Shown: positions 1-4,828 of the stretch, in pieces
How positions within the stretch are numbered: position 1 is the stretch's first letter
How the letters are laid out: every line of letters starts with the position of its first letter
From: Nitriliruptoraceae bacterium
GTDB taxonomy: Bacteria; Actinomycetota; Nitriliruptoria; Nitriliruptorales; Nitriliruptoraceae
Direction: 5' to 3'
Length of the DNA: 5,324 nt
NCBI GenBank assembly: GCA_007121975.1
Contig: SKJO01000335.1
Span: 1-5,324 of the forward strand
Notes under the pieces: generated by a model
The model's database searches: none
Told to the model about the DNA's origin: nothing
What the model saw: only the letters and a program-made list of their open reading frames with translations
Program-made: the position numbers and the translations under genes

Positions 1-440
1 CGGCCGGGTCCACGCCGGGACCACCAGACCCCGCAGCCTCCCGCCCGGGAGCAGCCGGCCCGGCTGCGTCCGGCGCGCAGGCAGCCGCCCCCGACGGCAA
101 GCCGCCGGTGCCGTTCACCCAGCAGCTGGGCCGGGTGTCGCTGGTCGTGCTCGCCGTGTTGTTCGTCGTCTTCGCGCTCGCCAACGCGCAGCCGGTGGAC
201 TTCTCCTGGGTGTTCGGCGAGACCGAGGTCGTGCGTGACAGCCGCGGGCGGCCCGTGGGCGGTGGCGTCCCGCTGATCCTGCTGCTGATCGTCTCGTTCG
301 TGCTCGGAGCGCTGGTCACGGCCCTGGCGATCTTCCAGGTCCGGCGCGCGCGGTCCCACCGGCAGGTGCCACCCAGCGCCGGGCCCAAGGACCGTCGCAC
401 GCGCAGGGAGCGCCGGCCGGGCAAGGACTCCTCGGGCTGA
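1..440 (+). CDS. LapA-domain (DUF1049) small integral membrane protein, 5' end outside window
   Basis: The open frame enters from the left edge (first full codon at 3) and ends at TGA 438-440, giving at least 145 residues. The first roughly 35 visible residues are Pro/Ala/Gly-rich and look disordered. Then follow a transmembrane helix (core SLVVLAVLFVVFALANAQPV), a short polar loop with VVRDSRGRPVGGG, a second helix (PLILLLIVSFVLGALVTALAIF) and a strongly basic Arg/Lys tail. Two helices with an 'A(N/L)xQPV' motif after the first and a 'SFxLGALV' second helix are typical of LapA/DUF1049 proteins. The E. coli LapA/LapB pair works in envelope lipopolysaccharide control, but the role in Actinobacteria is unknown. 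A GTG at 108 is a possible start and would give 110 residues. It has no clear Shine-Dalgarno sequence, and the frame stays open upstream, so I favour a start left of the window. The gene converges with cofC, only 17 bp away. Family call is good; function is not inferred. Confidence 0.82.
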   Translation, partial: AGSTPGPPDPAASRPGAAGPAASGAQAAAPDGKPPVPFTQQLGRVSLVVLAVLFVVFALANAQPVDFSWVFGETEVVRDSRGRPVGGGVPLILLLIVSFVLGALVTALAIFQVRRARSHRQVPPSAGPKDRRTRRERRPGKDSSG

Positions 441-457
441 ACGGCACGTCCGCGGCG

Positions 458-1102
458 CTACCCGCGCAGCGCGACGCTGCCCGGGGTGTAGCGCGCGTGC
501 CAGGCCCGGGTGGCCGCTCCGAGGGGCCAGCGCCCGAGTCCGGCGAGGTCCTGCGGGGTGTCGAGGTCGCGGGCGAAGCCGGGACGGTGGACCAGCTCCA
601 GAGGCGACCCGCTTGCCGCCGCCAACTCGGCATGACGGGCGGCCGAGGCGGGACCGAAGGCGGTGGGCATGGCGCTCGCCGGCCGTCGCAGCAGCCCTCC
701 CGTCCCGCCGTCCTCGGTGGGGGCCAGCCCCACCATGGCATCCACGGCGAGCAGGCGGCTCACGTCCCGGGCGGTCAGGCAGGGCAGATCGGCCATGACC
801 ACCAGCAACGCGGTGACCGGAGCCAGCCGCTGTGCCGCGGCGGCGATCGCCGCGTCCAGCGACGCCACCCCCGGCGGGTCGATGACCACCTGCGCGCCGA
901 GTCGGGCCGCGAGTTCGGCGCCGCCCGGCCCGCTGGCGGCGACCACGACCCGGTCGACGGGGGAGTCGGCGAGCGCCGCGAGCACGTCGGCGAGCATCGC
1001 CGCTGCGAGCCCGGCGCGCTCGGGTTGCGACAGCGTTGCGGCGAGCCGCGTCTTGCCCTCCCCAGGGGAGCGCAGCGGAACTACCGCGAGCGTGGCCGTC
1101 AT
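458..1102 (-). CDS. cofC: CofC/FbiD: 2-phospho-L-lactate (or phosphoenolpyruvate) guanylyltransferase
   Basis: 214 residues, ATG at 1102-1100, stop TAG at 460-458; length is normal for the family. It is a MobA-like nucleotidyltransferase fold. Visible motifs are the N-terminal strand plus nucleotide loop VVPLRSPGEGKTRLA (7-21, with K17 and R19), PERAGLAAAMLADVL (27-41), the metal-site segment MADLPCLT (103-110), a GTG turn in EDGGTGGLLRRP (130-141), FGPASAARH (149-157), and DLDTPQDL (179-186). A C-terminal LGAATRAWHA echoes the end of actinobacterial CofC proteins. The enzyme joins GTP to 2-phospho-L-lactate, or to phosphoenolpyruvate in mycobacteria (FbiD), making the activated donor for F420 side-chain assembly in the cytosol. 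Which acid is used cannot be told here. The Shine-Dalgarno sequence is weak and a -10-like TACGCT lies 7 nt before the ATG, so a leaderless message is possible. It is divergent from gpsA, as fbiD is from gpsA2 in M. tuberculosis (from memory). The GTG turn departs from the usual form (see findings). Confidence 0.9.
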   Translation of the reverse strand: MTATLAVVPLRSPGEGKTRLAATLSQPERAGLAAAMLADVLAALADSPVDRVVVAASGPGGAELAARLGAQVVIDPPGVASLDAAIAAAAQRLAPVTALLVVMADLPCLTARDVSRLLAVDAMVGLAPTEDGGTGGLLRRPASAMPTAFGPASAARHAELAAASGSPLELVHRPGFARDLDTPQDLAGLGRWPLGAATRAWHARYTPGSVALRG

Positions 1103-1189
1103 CGCCGGCAGCGTAGCCAGGCCGGGTCCGGCAGGTGGTGAGGGCGGCTAGGGTCCCGACCGGCGCATCGGACGGCTGGGAGGCCCGGG
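1103..1189. promoter_or_regulatory. Divergent cofC/gpsA intergenic promoter region
   Basis: An 87-bp gap between two divergent genes must hold both promoters. On the + strand TAGGGT at 1149-1154 fits an actinobacterial -10 (TAnnnT) and would start transcription near 1161, leaving a leader of about 29 nt for gpsA. On the - strand TACGCT (complement of 1110-1115) is a -10-like element 7 nt from the cofC ATG. No convincing TTGACA-like -35 is seen for either, which is common in high-GC actinobacteria. These are motif matches only. Confidence 0.35.
1178..1183 (+). promoter_or_regulatory. Shine-Dalgarno of gpsA
   Basis: GGGAGG, 6 nt before the ATG at 1190. It supports that ATG as the gpsA start, which also places the Rossmann glycine motif at residues 8-13 as expected. 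Confidence 0.7.
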
Positions 1190-2206
1190 ATGGCAGCGGT
1201 CGCGGTCATGGGTGCAGGATCGTGGGGTACGGCCTTCGCGCTGATGTGCGTGGATGCGGGCAGCAGCACGCGGCTGTGGGCGCGGGATCCGGCGCTCGTC
1301 GAGCAGATCACCCGCGAGCACCGCAACCAGCGCTATCTGCCGGGGATCGACCTGCCGGAGGCGCTCACGGCCAGCACCGACCCCGAGCAGGTGCTCGACG
1401 GTGCCTCGGTGGTGGTGCTCGGTGTGCCCTCCGCCCACGTTGGTGACCAGCTCGCGCAGTGGGGCGCCGCGATCCCCGCGCAGGCCACGCTGGTCAGTCT
1501 CATCAAGGGGGTGGACGTCGAGACCCGCCGCTTCGGCAGCCAGATGATCGTGGATGCGCTGGGCTGCGATCCGGACCGCCTGGTCGTGGTCTCCGGACCG
1601 AACCTGGCCAAGGAGTGCGCCCGGCGACTGCCGGCCGCCACGGTGGCCGCCGGGCCGGATCCGCAGCGCACCGGGCAGGTGCAGGCAGCGGTGATGACGC
1701 CGGCGTTCCGGGTCTACACCGACCACGACCGCGCCGGCGTCGAGATCGGCGGTGCGGTCAAGAACGTGATCGCGTTGTCGGCCGGCATGGCCACCGGCAT
1801 GGGCTTCGGCGACAACACCCTGGCGACGGTCATCACCCGGGGACTGGCGGAGATGACCCGCTTCGGGGTCGCGCTCGGAGCGGAGGCGCTGACCTTCGCC
1901 GGGCTGTCGGGCGTCGGCGACCTGGTGGCCACCTGCACCTCGCCCCACTCGCGCAACCGGACCGTGGGTGAGCGGCTGGGTCGGGGCGAGCAGCTCGCCG
2001 ACATCATCGCGAGCATGCACATGGTCGCCGAAGGCGTGAAGTCCTCCCGGGCGATCGTCGCGCTCGCCCGGGAGGTCGGGGTGGAGATGCCGATCGCCGA
2101 GGGCGTCGTTGGCGTGTGCCACCACGGCCGCGACCCACGTGAGCTCGGCAGCGCGCTGATGGCGCGCCAGGCCAAGCCCGAGCGCTACGGGCTCGACCAG
2201 CGCTGA
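1190..2206 (+). CDS. gpsA: Glycerol-3-phosphate dehydrogenase [NAD(P)+]
   Basis: 338 residues, ATG 1190, TGA 2204-2206, a full-length bacterial GpsA. It reduces dihydroxyacetone phosphate to sn-glycerol-3-phosphate in the cytosol, the entry step to phospholipid synthesis. The N-terminal Rossmann domain opens with VMGAGSWGTAFA (GxGxxG at 8-13), followed by VVVLGVPSAHV (74-84), SLIKGVD (103-109, with the conserved Lys106) and SGPNLAKE (135-142). The C-terminal helical domain carries GGAVKNVIALSAGMATGMG (187-205) with the catalytic Lys191, GFGDNTLATVITRGLAEM, GLSGVGDLVATCTS (238-251) with Asp244, and SRNR (254-257), which binds the substrate phosphate. All key family residues are present, so it should be active. 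The neighbouring gene ddl often follows gpsA directly in actinobacteria, but here an antisense SDR gene separates them. gpsA converges with that gene across 24 bp, so it is probably transcribed alone. Confidence 0.97.
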   Translation: MAAVAVMGAGSWGTAFALMCVDAGSSTRLWARDPALVEQITREHRNQRYLPGIDLPEALTASTDPEQVLDGASVVVLGVPSAHVGDQLAQWGAAIPAQATLVSLIKGVDVETRRFGSQMIVDALGCDPDRLVVVSGPNLAKECARRLPAATVAAGPDPQRTGQVQAAVMTPAFRVYTDHDRAGVEIGGAVKNVIALSAGMATGMGFGDNTLATVITRGLAEMTRFGVALGAEALTFAGLSGVGDLVATCTSPHSRNRTVGERLGRGEQLADIIASMHMVAEGVKSSRAIVALAREVGVEMPIAEGVVGVCHHGRDPRELGSALMARQAKPERYGLDQR

Positions 2207-2230
2207 GCGGCCGGGGCCGGCGCCGGCGTC
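2207..2230. other. Convergent gpsA/SDR gap with a GC palindrome
   Basis: The 24 bp between the two stop codons contain the perfect 12-bp palindrome GCCGGCGCCGGC (2216-2227). As RNA this could form only a small GC stem, for example GCCGG 2210-2214 with CCGGC 2223-2227, and no T-tract follows on either strand. It may help end both transcripts, but it is not a convincing intrinsic terminator. Confidence 0.2.
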
Positions 2231-3148
2231 TCAGCCGAGCTCGATGCCCAGCGCCCCGACGATCTTGCCGGTCTGGTCGAACACCCCGGAGGTGAACTCC
2301 GCTGCGCCCGGACCGACCTGCATGACCTGCGACCACCGGGCGGCGACGTCCTCGACCGTGGGCACCTCCTCGAAGGCCACGCCCTCGCCCTCGAGGATCG
2401 CCACCCGGGCGATGTAGCCGCCCCCGACCGAGAACACCCGCCCGGTCTCGCCGCACGCCTCGGACACCAGGTAGGCCACCAGCGGGGAGACGTGGGCCGG
2501 CTCGAGCCGCTCGAGCAGCTGCGGGGGCATGATGTCCTCGGTCATCCGCGAGGCCGCCACCGGCGCGATCGCGTTGGCCATGATGCCGTACTTGGCGCCC
2601 TCGATGGCCAGCGTGCGGGTCAGTCCCACCAGCCCGAGCTTGGCCGCGGAGTAGTTCGCCTGGCCGAAGTTGCCGTACAGCCCGGAGCCCGAGGTGGTGT
2701 TGACGATCCGGCCGTAGCCCTGCTCGCGCAGGTGGGGCCAGGCAGCCCGCGCGACGTGGAAGGCGCCGTACAGGTGCACCTTGAGCACCAGGTCCAGCTG
2801 CGCCTCCTCGAGCTTGGCGAACGAGGTGTCGCGCAGGATCCCGGCGTTGTTGATCACGATATCGACGCGACCGAACGCCTCGAGGGCGGTGCCGATGATC
2901 GCCTGGCCCCCCTGCCAGGTGTGCACACCGTCGTAGTTGGCGACGGCCTCGCCGCCGGCGTCGCGGATCTCCTGGACGACCGCGTCGGCCATCGCCGACC
3001 CTCCGCCGCTGCCGTCGCGTCCGCCACCCAGATCGTTGACCACGACCTGCGCGCCGCGGCTGGCGAGCAGCAGCGCATGGCTGCGTCCGAGGCCGCCACC
3101 CGCCCCCGTGACCACCGCGACCCGGCCTTCGTACTCGATCTGTGCCAC
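2231..3148 (-). CDS. SDR family oxidoreductase, MFE-2/HSD17B4 (3R)-hydroxyacyl-CoA dehydrogenase-like
   Basis: 305 residues, GTG at 3148-3146, TGA at 2233-2231. The frame stays open far upstream, but this GTG has the Shine-Dalgarno AAAGGGA 7 nt before it and begins the conserved protein just ahead of EGRVAVVTG. Classical SDR features are TGAGGGLG (14-21, cofactor loop), VVVNDLGG (35-42) with Asp39 suggesting NAD+ preference, NNAGILRD (100-107), catalytic Ser153, Tyr166 and Lys170 (YSAAK), and a cofactor-side IAP. The runs NDLGG, NYDGV, NNAGILRD, YGNFGQANYSAAKLGL and SRMTEDIMP closely match the dehydrogenase domain of peroxisomal multifunctional enzyme 2, which oxidises (3R)-hydroxyacyl-CoA. 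A roughly 60-residue tail after the core (about 245-305) is also seen in relatives. The likely role is fatty-acid or steroid side-chain beta-oxidation, but substrate is unproven and no hydratase or thiolase gene is adjacent. It is divergent from ddl, with an operator-like repeat upstream. Confidence 0.92.
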   Translation of the reverse strand: MAQIEYEGRVAVVTGAGGGLGRSHALLLASRGAQVVVNDLGGGRDGSGGGSAMADAVVQEIRDAGGEAVANYDGVHTWQGGQAIIGTALEAFGRVDIVINNAGILRDTSFAKLEEAQLDLVLKVHLYGAFHVARAAWPHLREQGYGRIVNTTSGSGLYGNFGQANYSAAKLGLVGLTRTLAIEGAKYGIMANAIAPVAASRMTEDIMPPQLLERLEPAHVSPLVAYLVSEACGETGRVFSVGGGYIARVAILEGEGVAFEEVPTVEDVAARWSQVMQVGPGAAEFTSGVFDQTGKIVGALGIELG

Positions 3149-3155
3149 CTCGACG

Positions 3156-3162
3156 TCCCTTT
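3156..3162 (-). promoter_or_regulatory. Shine-Dalgarno that fixes the SDR start
   Basis: Read on the - strand this is AAAGGGA, 7 nt before GTG 3148-3146. Because the frame remains open for about 490 bp further upstream, through the intergenic gap and antisense to ddl, this site is the main reason for choosing the short, 305-residue form. Confidence 0.65.
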
Positions 3163-3171
3163 GCTCACGTG

Positions 3172-3191
3172 CGTCCGACCGCGATCGGACG
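3172..3191. promoter_or_regulatory. Operator-like inverted repeat upstream of the SDR gene
   Basis: CGTCCGACCGCGATCGGACG has perfect 7-bp arms (CGTCCGA/TCGGACG) around a 6-bp centre; the central CGCG is also self-complementary, so only one base pair of the whole 20-bp dyad mismatches. It lies 24-43 bp upstream of the SDR start, just downstream of a -10-like TAGGGT (complement of 3208-3213). This is where a repressor such as a TetR- or GntR-family protein would block transcription. The binding protein is unknown, and a small RNA hairpin in the SDR leader is an alternative reading. Confidence 0.4.
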
Positions 3192-3207
3192 ACTCCGGTC
3201 GCCCGGC

Positions 3208-3213
3208 ACCCTA
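3208..3213 (-). promoter_or_regulatory. Candidate -10 element of the SDR gene
   Basis: Reads TAGGGT on the - strand, matching the actinobacterial TAnnnT -10 pattern, and predicts a transcript start near 3201, about 50 nt before the SDR start codon. A TTCGGA 19 bp further upstream is a poor -35. This is a motif match only. Confidence 0.3.
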
Positions 3214-3258
3214 CTGTCCGCAGGTGTCGCGCTCCGAACCGTCGTCGGGCGCCGGGGC

Positions 3259-3264
3259 TAGGCT
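3259..3264 (+). promoter_or_regulatory. Candidate -10 element of ddl
   Basis: TAGGCT matches the TAnnnT -10 pattern and predicts a transcript start near 3271, giving a ddl leader of about 50 nt that would carry the stem-loop at 3278-3296. No good -35 hexamer is seen 16-18 bp upstream. Confidence 0.3.
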
Positions 3265-3277
3265 GCGCCCGCCCACC

Positions 3278-3296
3278 GACCCCGTGCCCCGGGGTC
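3278..3296 (+). other. Stem-loop in the ddl 5' leader
   Basis: GACCCCG (3278-3284) pairs perfectly with CGGGGTC (3290-3296) around a 5-nt loop, TGCCC. It ends 23 nt before the ddl ATG, leaving the Shine-Dalgarno GAGG (3311-3314) free. There is no T-tract, so it is not a terminator. It may stabilise the 5' end of the message or be chance in GC-rich DNA. Confidence 0.3.
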
Positions 3297-3319
3297 CGAC
3301 ATCCTGCAACGAGGCACCG

Positions 3320-4387
3320 ATGACGCGTGTGCTCCTGCTGTACGGCGGCCGGTCCGGCGAGCACGAGATCTCGTGCCTGTCGGCCCGCTCGGTGCTCGCG
3401 GCGATCGATCGGGACCGCTACGAGGTGCTGCCGGTCGGCATCACCCGGTCGGGACGCTGGACCCTGACCGACGGGACCGTGCCCACCCCGGCCGGTGCCC
3501 GGCTGCCCAGCGTCGAGGACACGGGCGCGACCGTGGGGCTGGTGGGTACCCGGCAGGGGCCGCTGGCCGTGCAGCTCGATGACAACGGGGGTCGGCTCGG
3601 CGTGCTCGGGCGTATCGACGTGGCGTTCCCGGTCCTGCACGGACCCTTCGGGGAGGACGGCACCGTGCAGGGCATGCTCGACACGCTCGGGGTGCCCTAC
3701 GTCGGGGCCGACGTGACCGCCTCCTCCATCGGCATCGACAAGGCCGCGATGAAGGCCACCTTCGCCGCCCGCGGCCTACCCCAGGGGCCCTACCGCGTCG
3801 TGGACCGGCGCAGCTACGCCACCGACCCGGCCGCCGTGCGCGACGAGGTGGTGGCCGGGCTGAGCGCGCCGTGGTTCACCAAGCCGGCCCGGCAGGGTTC
3901 GTCGCTGGGCATCTGCAAGGTGGCCGGGCCCGACGACCTGCACGACGCGTTGCTCGCCGCCTTCGCCCACGACGAGGTGGCGGTCGTCGAAGCCGCGATC
4001 CAGGGCGCCCGCGAGCTCGAGCTCGCGGTGCTCGGAACCAGCGAGCTGCTGGTGTCTCGGCCGGGGGAGATCATCCCCGCCCACGAGTTCTACGACTTCG
4101 AGGCCAAGTACCTCGACGACTCCGAGCTGGTCATCCCCGCCGCGCTCGATGCGCATCTGGCCGCCCGCGCCGACGAGCTCGCGCGCGCCGCGTTCCGTGC
4201 CATCGGCTGCCGGGGGCTGGCCCGGGTGGACCTGTTCCTCGCGGCCGACGGCGAGCTGCTCGTCAACGAGATCAACACGATCCCCGGCTTCACGCCGCAG
4301 TCCATGTACCCCCGGCTCCTGGCGGCCGAAGGGGTGGACTACCCCGCGCTCGTCGACCGCCTGCTGGCCCTCGCGCTGGAGGGCTGA
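3320..4387 (+). CDS. ddl: D-alanine–D-alanine ligase
   Basis: 355 residues, ATG 3320 with Shine-Dalgarno GAGG 5 nt before it, TGA 4385-4387. This cytosolic ATP-grasp enzyme joins two D-alanines for the peptidoglycan pentapeptide. The N-terminal domain has LLYGGRSGEHEISCLSA (6-22) with the Glu that binds the first D-Ala amino group, and FPVLHGPFGEDGTVQG (103-118). Next come PYVGADVTASSIGIDKAAMK (126-145), then the ATP-grasp core: FTKPARQGSSLGI (186-198) with Lys188 and the Ser-Ser loop, EFYDFEAKYLDD (256-267), RVDLF (302-306) with the metal ligand Asp304, and VNEINTIPGFTPQSMYP (315-331) with Glu317 and Asn319. Tyr264 in EAKY is the residue that is Phe in D-lactate-adding ligases, so D-Ala-D-Ala, the vancomycin-sensitive type, is predicted. 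No domain is missing. It is divergent from the SDR gene and convergent with rpmB, so probably transcribed alone. Confidence 0.97.
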   Translation: MTRVLLLYGGRSGEHEISCLSARSVLAAIDRDRYEVLPVGITRSGRWTLTDGTVPTPAGARLPSVEDTGATVGLVGTRQGPLAVQLDDNGGRLGVLGRIDVAFPVLHGPFGEDGTVQGMLDTLGVPYVGADVTASSIGIDKAAMKATFAARGLPQGPYRVVDRRSYATDPAAVRDEVVAGLSAPWFTKPARQGSSLGICKVAGPDDLHDALLAAFAHDEVAVVEAAIQGARELELAVLGTSELLVSRPGEIIPAHEFYDFEAKYLDDSELVIPAALDAHLAARADELARAAFRAIGCRGLARVDLFLAADGELLVNEINTIPGFTPQSMYPRLLAAEGVDYPALVDRLLALALEG

Positions 4388-4415
4388 GCGCCGGCCGGGA
4401 GAGGGCCGGGTGGCC
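4388..4415. terminator. Possible bidirectional hairpin between ddl and rpmB
   Basis: CCGGCC (4391-4396) and GGCCGG (4404-4409) can form a 6-bp GC stem with a 7-nt loop, placed between two convergent stop codons where a shared terminator is expected. There is no T-tract on either strand, so intrinsic termination is uncertain. Confidence 0.25.
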
Positions 4416-4616
4416 TCAGCTGCGGACCGGCGGGCGTTGGACCTTGCCGGCCTTCAGGCACGAGGTGCACACGTCGAGCTTGACCGTGCGGCCGTCGACG
4501 TAGGCCTTGACCCGCTGGATGTTGGGGTTCCAGCGCCGGCTCGAGCGCCGGTGGGAGTGTGAGACCTGCTTGCCGAACCAGGGCTTCTTGTCGCACAGCT
4601 GGCAGACGGACGCCAT
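4416..4616 (-). CDS. rpmB: 50S ribosomal protein L28, zinc-binding form
   Basis: 66 residues, ATG 4616-4614, TGA 4418-4416. The Shine-Dalgarno GAAGG (complement of 4624-4628) lies 7 nt before the ATG. The conserved L28 core KQVSHSHRRSSRRWNPNIQ (16-34) is rich in Arg and His for contacts with 23S rRNA. Cys5 and Cys8 (CQLC) plus Cys50 and Cys53 (CTSC) form the two CxxC pairs of a zinc ribbon, making this the 'C+' form. Actinobacteria often keep a second, cysteine-free L28 induced by Zur when zinc is short; none is in this window. The C-terminus, CLKAGKVQRPPVRS, is typical. Divergence of rpmB from a DAK2-domain gene is a layout also known from Firmicutes (rpmB beside yloU-yloV/fakA). Confidence 0.97.
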   Translation of the reverse strand: MASVCQLCDKKPWFGKQVSHSHRRSSRRWNPNIQRVKAYVDGRTVKLDVCTSCLKAGKVQRPPVRS

Positions 4617-4828
4617 GAGGATGCCTTCGAGGTCGGGCCCGGGGGCACCGGCGGCAGGGCCGGGCGGGCGACAGCGGTACAGGGTGCCGGCGTGGCGGCA
4701 GGCGGGGAGCAGCGGGCACCAGGACGCGCGGCCCCCGGGGTCCGCACAAGGCTATCAGCGCCGGACGGGCGGTGTGGTCACCCCCGCGCAGTAGCATGCG
4801 CCCGGGAGTCGAGCGGGAGGCCGACCGC
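4617..4828. promoter_or_regulatory. Divergent rpmB/DAK2 intergenic promoter region
   Basis: A 212-bp non-coding gap. Candidate -10 elements are TAGCCT on the - strand (complement of 4749-4754) for rpmB, which would leave a leader of about 125 nt, and TAGCAT at 4792-4797 on the + strand for the DAK2 gene, giving a start near 4804 and a leader of about 25 nt. The rpmB leader is extremely GC-rich and could fold (GCCCGG 4637-4642 with CCGGGC 4660-4665), but no recognised ribosomal-protein or riboswitch fold was identified. -35 boxes are not clear. No supported gene was seen in the gap. Confidence 0.35.
4815..4820 (+). promoter_or_regulatory. Shine-Dalgarno that fixes the DAK2-protein start
   Basis: GGGAGG, 8 nt before GTG 4829. 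An in-frame ATG at 4796 lacks any such site and overlaps the candidate -10 TAGCAT, so the GTG is preferred. Confidence 0.6.

Noticed and set aside
497..1141. Long + strand open frames over cofC, and a long - strand frame (1148-2125) over gpsA
   Set aside because: They are antisense shadows with Arg/Gly/Pro/His-rich translations and no family motif, whereas the opposite frames encode clear CofC and GpsA.
3287..3298. 12-bp direct repeat CCCCGGGGTCCG shared by 3287-3298 and 4733-4744, both intergenic
   Set aside because: At this GC content a few 12-bp all-GC-type matches are expected by chance in 5 kb, and the positions relative to the genes differ.
2492..3319. Upstream extension of the ddl frame to a 631-residue protein
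   Set aside because: The added part is the antisense of the SDR gene, while ddl has its own Shine-Dalgarno and the first ddl codon starts the conserved VLLLYGGRSGEHE region.
3149..3640. N-terminal extension of the SDR frame on the - strand to a 469-residue protein
   Set aside because: The extra residues are low-complexity and lie antisense to ddl, they have no SDR-family similarity, and a good Shine-Dalgarno sequence precedes the GTG at 3148. High GC keeps the frame open by chance.
4796..4828. ATG at 4796 as the start of the DAK2 protein
   Set aside because: It is in frame but has no Shine-Dalgarno sequence and overlaps a -10-like TAGCAT; GTG 4829 has GGGAGG at good spacing. A leaderless use of this ATG is unlikely because the -10 would overlap it.
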